A DNA stretch of 64,000 nucleotides from Eucalyptus grandis (lineage: Eukaryota > Streptophyta > Magnoliopsida > Myrtales > Myrtaceae). Positions within the stretch are counted from its first letter, which is position 1, and each line of letters opens with the position of its first letter. The notes beneath the pieces are model-generated. The model was not told the DNA's origin and ran no database searches. It was given only the letters and a program-made list of their open reading frames with translations. Position numbers and translations under genes: made by a program. Positions 35,464 to 45,227 of the stretch are shown here, one piece after another. The stretch spans positions 33,346,192 through 33,410,191 of the forward strand of contig NC_052616.1 in NCBI RefSeq assembly GCF_016545825.1, read 5' to 3'.

Positions 35464-35493
<30 letters not shown>
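35370..35493 (+). mobile_element. tRNA-derived SINE with poly(A) tail
   Basis: A tRNA-like head carries a polymerase III A box TAGCCGAGTTGG (35382-35393) and a B box AGTTCGAATCC (35427-35437). The T-arm folds as CGGGA and TCCCG around GTTCGAA. A short tail, CGCTTAGCCGCTTTGTGG, follows, then 29-30 A residues. The acceptor stem does not pair well, so it is not a working tRNA gene. I could not define a clear target duplication. Confidence 0.75.
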
Positions 35494-35498
<5 letters not shown>

Positions 35499-35711
35499 CC
35501 AAAATTTTTGCAGCTTTCATTTTTGTAAATTTGGTCAAGTGCTTAGCCTTTTTGGGAATCAAGAATTGGTTTGGCCAATTTGGAAATGTTTCGTCAGCAC
35601 CGAGGATCTTGGATAGCGGGTTGAAGCAGAAGTCCGAAGTAGAATGAAGGAGCAGAATTGATGAGACGACAATACCCCACCATTTTGAAGAAGAATTTTA
35701 ATGGTTTAAAT

Positions 35712-35745
35712 TTCGAGGACGAAATTTTTATAAGAGGGGAAGAGT
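35712..35745 (+). other. Polypurine tract region before 3' LTR
   Basis: TTCGAGGACGAAATTTTTAT is followed by AAGAGGGGAAGAGT and then the 3' LTR at 35746. This arrangement is characteristic of Tekay/Del-like gypsy elements. Confidence 0.85.
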
Positions 35746-37378
35746 TGTGACATCTCGATTTTTCCAATTCTATTTTCAATAAATTGAGACGGGCATTTCG
35801 TTGGCACGCATATAGTTCTTTTCCTTGAGTCGGCCACTCATGTGAAAGCTAGTCTATCGGGTGAAGCCGTTAAGAGTTTCTAATGCATCGACTCGAGAAT
35901 TTGACCGAAGCGACCTTTCGACCGAGCTAGTCCGCAAGGGTCATTACGGCACAATTAAAATCGATTAAAGATCGGAGATAGGTCGACTCGACGAGAGGCA
36001 TGTGATTAGGTGTGGGTGATTCCACCGATCGCACAATTCATGTCGATCGGCACCGGACCGACTTTTCTATCGATTGGGTACCTGTGTTCGTATTTGAAAC
36101 CTTGAGATTACCCCGACAATCGAAAGTCGCCAATGTTTCAAAGATGTACATTGTGGCTTGAGATGATCAACCACAGGTCAAATGCATGAAAGTTTCTAAA
36201 GGCTACCCGGTAGGTTGGGCCGCGCTAGTATCGTGCCAAAGTGAAATTAACCGTGAAATTGAGATCGAATTCAGAAATTGGAAGTCTGGGTGTGTCACAA
36301 ATCATTTCAAGATCATTGAATCATCTTTGGAAGATTTTTCATGTAAACCGAGTTTTTCAGCAATTAAATCGGAAAATGGTTAATTTGACCCGAGAAATTA
36401 GTAGGCCCGCCTTTGGTATTGCTATTAAGACTTAAGTTGGTTCTATAGACAAGTGAAGATGTGAATTAAAGTGTGGTGACATTGGATTAATTTTATGGAC
36501 TTCAATTTGATTCAATTGGAAGAGAATTGATGAGAATTGAAGAAAGTGGATGTACAAGAATTGGACCCCGGCGGAAATGAAATTTGGACCCATTGGAATA
36601 AGGTTGTGGGAGTTTTGAGTGAGTGGAGTATGACATCATGGATGATGTCATGGTGGGCCATTTTGTGGGATTAAAGAAAAAGAAAAAAAGAAAAGAAAAA
36701 TGGTCCCATCTCTCTCTCTCCTCCCTCTCTTCTTCCTCTCTCTTCCGTGCGATTCCTCCATCTTCTTCATCTTCCTTCTTCGGCTGCTCGGTTCCATGGA
36801 GACCGAAGACCAGGGAAGCGAAGCAGCAGCCAGCAGCGTTGCTCGTCGCCGTCGCGCGCCGCCGGACCGCTCGCCGCCGCCGCGTGTCCCCGCCCGCTCG
36901 CCGCCGCCAGCTCGCCTCTCCGCTCCGCCTCGGCCCGCGTCTCAGCCAGATTCGAGAGCGCCGGCAGCAGCGAAGATCGACCAGCAAGTCGCCGGAGCTA
37001 GGACCGCCACCGCCACTCGCCGTCTCGCGCTCCGCCGCTGCCCACGCTCGTTCGCGCTTGGCCGATGCCCGGCCGTCTCTGTCAGCCTCTGTCCGTGAGT
37101 TCCAAGAGCTGCCGGAGCTCGTCCCCGCTGCCGTGAGGCCTCTCCGTTGGCCGTGCAACGCCGCCGCAGCTCCTCCGCCCGTTTTCGACCTAAGCCGGCC
37201 CCGGATCTGCCCTTTCTCGGCCTCAAACCGCCATGGACAGCAGCGGCAGAAAATGGGTATGCAGCGGACGTTTGGCTCGTTTTGGCCGCCTTCCCGAGCC
37301 CGGATGCTCGGCCCGCTTTGAGGAAAGTTGTTCTCCTCGGCGTCCCCGTCGTTTTGGTCCGCTCGGTTCGCTAATCCG

Positions 37379-38701
37379 GTGAGTTTAGCTCACTAAACCT
37401 CGCTTAGAGGGTTAATTATGCTTTAGGTGTGCTTAGCTTAAGTTGATTAAGCTTATGTGGTTAATTTAGTTGATTTAATTATGATTTAGATTAAGATGTT
37501 TGTTTAATCTAAAGTATGCTTAATTAAATGCTAAGGGAGTTTATTTAAAGTTAAGCTTTGATGTGACACAAAATGATTTTTAGTTTTGAATTATTTAAGT
37601 GCTTCGAAATTCTGGAAAATATTATATTATTTTATAATCCGAAATTATTAAAATATTATTATTTAAAAAAAAAAAAATTTGGAAAAATTATTTTTGACCC
37701 CGGTTGCTCAGAATTTCGTGCCGATCGCGGTTGTGTAGTCGGATTTTGAAATTGACGATTGGATTTTATAAATTGAGCGTGGATCATGAAAAGTATGAAT
37801 ATTATTATTTAATTATTTTCGGAATAAATTTAATTATTTATTAAATTCCGAAAATCTTCATTGGGACCTTATTTGCTCAGAATTTCGTGCCGATCGTTGC
37901 TGTGCATTTAGAATTTGAAATTGATGATTGGTTGTGATGAATTGAGTGTGATTGTGATTTATAGGGATTCCTTACAAAATCCTAAGTGTAGAAATTGATG
38001 GGAGATTGGCTGTGAAATACCACCTATTAGAGGTCGTGCCTGCCGAGAGGCCGTGATAAACCACCTTGGAAAGGTCGTGCCCGATGAGGCCGTGAAAAAC
38101 CACCTACAAGAGGTCGTGCCCGATGAGGCCGTGAAATACCACCTATTAGAGGTCGTGCCTGGAGAGGCCGTGATAAACCACCCGTGAAAGGTCGTGCCTG
38201 GAGAGGCCGTGATAAACCACCGTGAAAGGTCGTGCCCGAGAGGCCGTGATAAACCACCTTGGAAAGGTCGTGCCCGATGAGGCCGTGAAAAACCACCTAC
38301 AAGAGGTCGTGCCCGATGAGGCCGTGAATTACCACCTGATGACAGGTCGTGCCGAGTGGGGCCGTGATGCCACTGATTTAAATTTGCCGAGTAGGGCCGT
38401 AGTTGAGAGCAATGATTGATTTGCTAGAATGACATGTAATCGGCCGAGTCGATTGATCGCTGAGACGATCCAAGTGGTTGAATGGTTTGATAATGTGATT
38501 GTGCCATGGTTGTTTGGTTATCATAATTGCACGTGGTTGGTTTATATAAATTGTGCTAACCTGCAGATAAAGGCCGAGGCGAGGTAAGTCTTCGTGTGAT
38601 GTGGCTATGCCACCCGGGGCGTATTTTCTTTCTAATAGGGGTTTAGAGGGTTGAACTTGCTGAGACATCGTCTCATCCCGGTTGTGGGATTAAAATTTCA
38701 G
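37379..38701 (+). other. Candidate intron within the 3' LTR
   Basis: Same GTGAGTTT donor and TTTCAG acceptor as in the 5' LTR, at equivalent positions. Confidence 0.4.
38031..38350. repeat. 39-bp minisatellite in 3' LTR
   Basis: Same array as at 30331, with the same unit count as far as I can tell and small differences at CCAGAG against CCGAGAG or CCTGGAG centres. Confidence 0.9.
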
Positions 38702-39066
38702 GTCCCTGGTGGACGGAGCGGCCAGATAGCTTTGGTTGGCCTTGAGGAGTTGCGGAGGTGAAGTCATAAGGGTTGGAGAGCGTGTCCTGCTAGTTGGTTG
38801 TAGGATAGTCCCCCTTTTGTCGAGCTGGTCTATTTGGTAGAAAGTCCAGTGTTGTATTTAAACCCCCCTTTGTGTTTGTAAATGGGTGTTTGGTATTGTA
38901 ATTGATTGCCTGCTTTTCTATCCCAAGTTAAATGTTGTCAGGGGATTTGTTTCGCTTCCGCATGCGTAAAGAAATGAATGGGTCGGCGACATATCCTGGG
39001 ATGTCGCATTTTTGATCGATCGCAGTGGGATGTGCGCGCGCTCGGGGTTCGGGGCGTGACAACTAA

Positions 39067-42000
39067 AAGCCAGAGAATTTTGAGAACGATAATAAACAAG
39101 CGAACAAAAAAGAATTGTTCAAGCCTTTTCTTATTGAATGCCTTTGATCCACTGTGAAAATATTTGATTTTCAAAATATAGGTTATGTATATCACCAGAA
39201 CTATCATTGGAATGAAAATAACAATATGTCCTTATTTGATGGCTTAGGTAGTGCTCCAAAAGGCAAGTTTTTTTTTTTTTTAAATTATATGATACCACAC
39301 ATTTAAGTTTTTCTATTGTAATTATTGAAATTGCCACGTCTACTTGTCATGTAAATCATTTGGCGGCTTCTTACAAAACAATAAATTGACGGAGGGCAGA
39401 AGCGAATTGTAATACAAAGTCTGTATTTTTTCGACGCTTTTTTCAAAAGCGAAGGCTAAGGTTGAAAAGTCAATCAAAGACGGGATTTTTAATTGAATGA
39501 AAGTCATTAGATAATATCGACAGTTAACTCATTATTGTGACACATGTAAAATGATCCCCTCTATAGCTTTCGAAGTCAGCACTTTCATGGTCGAGTAGGG
39601 CGTATAATATCAAAATGGTGTGCTCCATATCTTTCTAGATCTTGATATTTAATAGGAAAAAATGTGGTTAAGGTGCAGAGATACATAAAAAGATAGAAAA
39701 CAAGGATGAGCTTAAAAGTGCTGGATCTGACGAAATGCATATAAAGGTTTCGAGTAGTTCAACGTTGAATTGAAGCACATCCTTCAAGTTCATGGGACCT
39801 GACAACAAGAAAAGGGAGGGAGTTTCACTTCAATTTCCTACTCCTAGAAATTGGTGCCGCCAATTATTAAGAAATTTATGTTAAGAATGCAATGTTGATT
39901 TACAAAATTAATATGATAATTAACAAAGGGCCCATACCAACGAAAATCCAAATTTAGTATGCACGAGCCATATTTATCCTAAATTAATAATCATATAAGA
40001 AAAAATCTCAGATTAGTACATTCATATTGCATTTCTCCAAACTAATTTTTACTCAAAGAAACCAAAACTAATAACATATATCAAAAACTAATTTTATGTC
40101 ACAAAAAATCCCAAATTATCAAATTCATATATTGAGAAATTTGTTAAAATGCTTATGAGCTGCTGCTAAAATCCCTAATCTTTATGACGCAAAAGTTAGA
40201 TTGGGGTGAATGTGAATGAGTATATCAATTGGGGATTTTTTTGTGATAGGAAAATTAGTTTGGGGTATATATGGCTAGTGTACTCGTTTGAGATTTTTTG
40301 TGACATACAAATTAATTTAGGATAAATATGGTATAAACGTATTAATTTGAAATTTTTGATAATATTAACTCATTAATAAATGATGCGATAGACTCTTATA
40401 AGCATGTTGAACATGATGTATTGGAACGTATCAATCAGACAATCTATGAATTTTTTTATGTTGTTCAATCTTTTTAAATTCCTAAGGAATCATGTGAGAT
40501 CAGGAATGTGTAAAGTCAAACTTCCAATTTGTTTTTCCTGTCCGACTTTAACTTCCTACTAAGTTGCCTATGTTCCTGTTATCCACGTCTCCTTGATGAG
40601 ACACCGTGACTTGGGACGCCTGATTTTGGCAATCAGATTGAAGTGGTAGCTGTGGGGTAAAGAGGTTGGGAGACAACCACATGGCCCGGTCTAGATGCAA
40701 GAACATTTGTCTGAGCTTATGAAGAGAGTTAGCCGGAGCTTCTTCCTCATGATCGCGCACTCGATGAAAAGAGCTTTGCAAGCAGCATTGCCCACACTTC
40801 GACCTTTTTTCAACCCTGATCATTTGAAATTTGATGACATATATATCATGACATGTAATGTCAGACATGATATTTTCATTTTTTTTTTCAAATTTTGGAT
40901 GCTTTTTAAATTTTGAAGGAAACACATAAAAGTATTTTGTACGTATGTTTAATGCAAGAACAAACAAGCTCTTTGTAATGGTAGTCAACTAAAAACTCAA
41001 ACCAAATACATTCCTAGGATTAGTCACCACTTACTAGGTGTTTTATTCCCATCGTCTATCAATGGGTTGTTTAGTAAATTTAAAAACAAGAAAAAGAAAA
41101 AAACTTTAGCTCAAAGACAATCATTCGAATATTCTTTTTAATAACCACTGGGGATTGTTTCAGTGACTATCATTTTCTCATTGGAAGAAGGAGGTGGGGA
41201 GTTTGACTCTCACTGTCTTAGGGGGCCGGGGGTTAGAACGTTTAGTTTCACATGTGGGGTTTGACTTTCACGTTTTGCAAAAAGGCATAACAAAAATCTA
41301 AGAGTAAGTTGAGGATTATAGTAGGACAAAAAAATAAAATAAAAATAAAATACTCCTTTTAGTAATCTGTTTCTTCTACTTTAGAATTTTATCTATCATG
41401 TATGTATTGAAGAAGTGCTAGATGATATCTAAGAATGTGCGTAAACGTTTGACTAATGCTTATTATGTAAAGAAAGGTTTACTAAACAATCTGCGGGGCT
41501 CTTTTTTTTGCACAAGCCATCTCCATTACAGCTGATGGATAACTGTAAATATGGGAATTTTAGCTAATTGTTATCAACAATGATAAAAATGGCTTGTATT
41601 TAAATGAAAAAGGGGACAAGATCACAGAGCCCGCGTAACCTATAAAAGTCCAAAAAGAAACAAAGTTTCACTTCCAACAGGCATTTTCTTGTCCTCCAAT
41701 TTAGGCCAACGTCTGACTCCGTTGATTGATCTATTATTTGCGAGGGATCATCCGTAAGTATTAGCATTGTAAGATTTGATATGATTCAAAACGCTAGCGG
41801 CATCTCTTTGCTGAATCACTTATTTCCGGAATCACAAGCGAATCTTTCCGGTATACTAACCAATCCACAATGCGATATGTATCTGTTGATTGAAGCAATT
41901 CAGTTTCTTTATGTTACCTATCAAAAAGGGTAACTTTGTCATATTTATGGATATGCATTGTGTTTGGATTGTTACAGAAATTTAAAAATAACTTTTGCAC

Positions 42001-42447
42001 TTTATAATGCAACGAAAAATGAAATGATATACTTTACCAAAAAAAAAAAAATGAAATGATATATACGGATTTTGTGATTATATTTGGATGTAATCTTTCT
42101 TTCAATATAACAATCAGAAATCATATTTTCTTACACACACCAATCATCTGATGCACGTGAATTAAGATTTCTTTTTCCAAGATTATAATTCCCACTAAAA
42201 ATTTCATATCTTATAAGATTATTGATAAAATTTACAAGTGTCCATGACACAAAATACTAAATTTAGGGACCTTATAAAATCTTATTATTCAATTCAATTC
42301 TCAATTCATAAATTTGAGATTTGGACTTATCTCAATTTAACAACTTACGGGATCATCTAAAACATAGTCATGGGTATTTAACCACCTTAGGAAAGTTCAT
42401 CGTTTCCTTCTCTATTTCGACTTTTAACTTTTATTGGTAAGCGAAAC
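39067..42447. other. Duplication copy B, nearly free of insertions
   Basis: From about 39108 to 40720 this aligns with 8068-8243 joined to 14042-16182, and 40795-42440 aligns with 26210-28035. It lacks the chromovirus, the LINE and the two internal tandem duplications seen in copy A, so it serves as the empty-site reference. A minus-strand ORF at 40548-40988 shares LSPNLFTPQL with the small ORF in copy A but has no recognisable family. No gene is called. Confidence 0.75.
42032..42050 (+). mobile_element. Tail-only retroposon (CC plus poly(A))
   Basis: CTTTACC plus a run of A is flanked by the 13-bp direct repeat ATGAAATGATATA (42019-42031 and 42051-42063). Copy A, near 27635, has a single uninterrupted version (AAATGAAATGACATATA), giving an empty site. 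Confidence 0.7.
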
Positions 42448-42463
42448 ATGCTTGGTCAAGAAC

Positions 42464-42491
42464 GTTTTGTTTTTTTTTTTTTTTGGTCAGA
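42464..42491 (-). mobile_element. Tail-only retroposon, antisense poly(A)
   Basis: A 28-bp segment, GTTTTG plus a T run plus GGTCAGA, is flanked by perfect 16-bp direct repeats ATGCTTGGTCAAGAAC (42448-42463 and 42492-42507). On the minus strand it reads TCTGACC followed by poly(A). Confidence 0.75.
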
Positions 42492-43010
42492 ATGCTTGGT
42501 CAAGAACTTAAGGAAGCAATTATAACGTCATTTTCACTTTGTGTTTATGCTTGAGTTTCCCACATCATGTCACATGTGAATATATCCATGTCATATCATC
42601 TTCTATTCAACTTTGCATGTTGCATCTAAATTGACAATCTCGCATGTGCACGTGCACACGTGAATCTAGTAGCGCCACTGTGCATGACGAACAATTTGGT
42701 TGATCAATAGCGAAAATGACTAAATGTTTTGGCAACATTTTTTATTTTAAAACCAAATATCAAGCGTACAAGATATCTAAAACTTTGAAGTAAAAGTATG
42801 CTATCTCTCTACAGCCCTATATTTCACTGACTCTGAATTCATCCAGCAATAATTGCACTTAGCACGGATTACCTTAATCGCTGCAGTGCGCAGAAACCTG
42901 TGCTGGTCATATCTTATACGTTTGTTTTCTAAAATCACTTGGTATACGTAATGAGCTGTGATTCTGCTTGGTGATATGTGCAAAGAAACGCCTCTCAAAC
43001 ATGTACGTCC

Positions 43011-43037
43011 TCATCCAAAAAAACGAAAAAAAAAAAA
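43011..43037 (+). mobile_element. Probable tail-only retroposon
   Basis: TCATCC plus an A-rich tail, interrupted once by CG, is flanked by near-identical 10-bp repeats ATGTACGTCC (43001-43010) and ATGCACGTCC (43038-43047). It is weaker than the other cases because the repeats are short and differ at one base. Confidence 0.5.
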
Positions 43038-43773
43038 ATGCACGTCCGCCTGAATATATAATTAAGCTGATATCACCTGCGTGGACCTCCTTCTTGGAAA
43101 TACATGTAGAAAATTAGCACGACGTTGGATAATTAAGGAGAACTCTTATCTAACACATATGTTCGTCTATAGAACAGGATCATCTACAAATAAGAGACCT
43201 CTTTCACAACCTTTCCCTTTGACCAGACAATTGGGAAAATTCAGCCTTACGATTGATTTAATGGCGATTTAGCAAACACATCGGTCCGGGAAGGTCACCA
43301 CTCGAGTGCCCTTTTTGAAGTCTCCATCTAGTCCATGTGAATTATCCCGGACCTTCACAAGTGTGTATCAAGAGCTTTGCACCGACCGACGTTAAATGGT
43401 GCAATAATAAGTTTGTACTGTGTTTCGATTTCGTAAGCTTGAAGTAGGGCTCGTTTGGGATGGACCAACCTATTACCAACCCTCTCTAGTGGCTTGGGAT
43501 AAAATCTAAAAATATTATTCAAATTAAAAAAAATTAGTAAAAAGAATTGCATATGAATCTACATATGTCAGTTTGCATGAATTTCAAGTGTTGCAAGTTA
43601 AAAAAGAAAATCAAATGTGTGCATCGCAAGACTTAGATAAAATTAAAAGTACTAGATAAAAATTAATCTAGATGGGTGCTATGTTTAAGTACTTACACAT
43701 AATCATTAAGGTTGAGCATCAGTCTAGGGTTGATCTTGGACTGGCCCAATCTGGCTAGTCTTGATCCGATTTC

Positions 43774-43929
43774 GAGGCCTTTGGAACTTGCATTATGTGG
43801 GTTGGTCTTTCATCCTGAGACTTAAGGGTAGATCTAATCCAGACTGGTCTTGAGGCCTTTGGAACTTGCATTATGCGGGTTGGTCTTTCATCTTGAGACT
43901 TAAGGGTAGATCTAATCCAGACCAGTCCT
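43774..43929. repeat. 78-bp tandem duplication
   Basis: The unit starting GAGGCCTTTGGAACTTGC at 43774 recurs at 43852 with a few C/T or G/A differences. The period is a multiple of three and keeps a minus-strand ORF open, but no protein is recognised. Confidence 0.85.
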
Positions 43930-45227
43930 ATAGATATATTCCAAACCCTAATATGTAACTTAAAATGTCCAACGTCTCCACCTTTTTCGATGTATTTATA
44001 GCCCATTCAACTCGGACCAGCTATGTGCACGTAATATATATGTGTGTGTGTGTGTTTATGCTTGTTTAATTTTATTTCACATATTCATCTTTTGTGGTTC
44101 ATTGTTTTTGGCAAGTGGAGATTTTCGATGTTGTCATATCTTAGATTTCCATTTGATTGTACTAGTTTGCTCAATATCACATTGTTGATTGATATATTAT
44201 TTTAAAGAATACATTCGTCTTTACAATGAATACAACTTTGTGCGGATTGGTCCCTGAGTTTGAGTTAGTCTCTAGGTTAACTCCTAATAATCATGACAAA
44301 ACTATCTCTCTCTCACTCTCTCTCACTGGTTAACTGAATTCATTTGACCAACTTATTTTCTCGCACGGAAAAAAATGCATGTTTCTTTGGTAAAATAGTT
44401 TTCTCTAAACAAATCAAGTCTAAGTGAACAACTTCAAACTTAGGTACTTTCTCTACCTTGTGTTTAGCGACTTCCAACAATCCCGGGGGATAATACTCTC
44501 AATAACCAATTGAATTCTTGTGATCCGGATGCAAATTAGATTGAACCTTGTAATCTCCTTATGGTTTCGGAGTATGTGGTTCAATCTCGAACTCCAAGCT
44601 AAAACAAATCACAGATTGCGACTAATTTTATGGGCTATCATTGGGTAACTGTCCGTCTCTTAAGTAATTATCTTTGCATTTACAAGAGTAATTTAATTAA
44701 GATCGTAATGTGCCATGGGTTGCAGTACAAGACAAGAAATTCGAAAAGTAATTAGGTCATTTTAGTAGATTCCTCTCTAAATTAAGAATGGCGATTAAAA
44801 TCAATCAAAACACCGAGCAATAAATCTAGGCGATTTCCCAACAAATCTTCCAGTTTGGTATTACTGGGCAGATATCCTTTATTTTGAAATTTATATTTGT
44901 AATCTCCTCCTAAAAACATCCAAATCCATGCCGTGCAAAGAAACTCGTCAATCAAGAATTAAAAGCTAAATAGATGGTTACTACATACACTGAGAAGCGT
45001 CCCTAAATAATGATTGCATGGATCACACTTGAAGGGCCCTTGTGATCAAAGGTGGAGAAAGCCCCACTCGAATACTTTTATCTGTGAATACTGCACCAGC
45101 TCTGAAGTAGATTCTTCTTTTTATCAATCGAAACTCCTTCCCAAACTGGACAAGCTCCTTTCCACCTGGCTTTGACATCAAAATCTTCATATTGAGGAGG
45201 AGAAAAAAAATATTATATCAAGAAAGT

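Larger units (their letters stand above)
28048..39061 (+). mobile_element. Ty3/gypsy element with 3.3-kb LTRs (Tekay/Del-like)
   Basis: Two nearly identical long LTRs flank a 4.4-kb interior. The target duplication ACTAA is perfect (28043-28047 and 39062-39066). A primer binding site lies 12 bases inside the 5' LTR, and a polypurine tract preceded by TTCGAGGACGAAATTTTTAT abuts the 3' LTR; the latter phrase is typical of Tekay/Del elements. The interior retains only scattered pol pieces, and the RT catalytic aspartates are lost. The contrast between young LTRs and a ruined interior suggests it was mobilised in trans. It inserted between the two copies of the local tandem duplication. Confidence 0.95.
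35746..39061 (+). repeat. 3' LTR, 3,316 bp
   Basis: Nearly identical to 28048-31357 throughout. It carries the same GC-rich block (36780-37370), candidate donor (37379), 39-bp array (38031 to about 38350) and candidate acceptor (38701). Differences from the 5' LTR cluster at CG, CAG and CTG sites. Confidence 0.95.
42508..45227. other. Intergenic, AT-rich, no gene recognised
   Basis: Apart from the poly(A) micro-insertion near 43011, the 78-bp tandem duplication at 43774 and short TG and TC runs near 44035 and 44300, I see no gene, RNA or transposon here. The short ORFs have no recognisable family. Confidence 0.6.

Noticed and set aside
36623..37321. 232-codon ORF in the GC-rich part of the 3' LTR (and its shorter counterparts at 28928 and 29370)
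   Set aside because: It is low complexity (Ser, Pro, Arg, Ala runs), is broken in the nearly identical 5' LTR by indels, and shows no known domain. More likely a GC-rich leader than a protein.
38027..38419. ORFs with 13-residue repeats on both strands
   Set aside because: They result from the 39-bp minisatellite, whose period is divisible by three, so several frames stay open.
44033..44060. TG-rich microsatellite and the nearby TC runs at 44300
   Set aside because: Short simple repeats without further structure; not listed as separate features.
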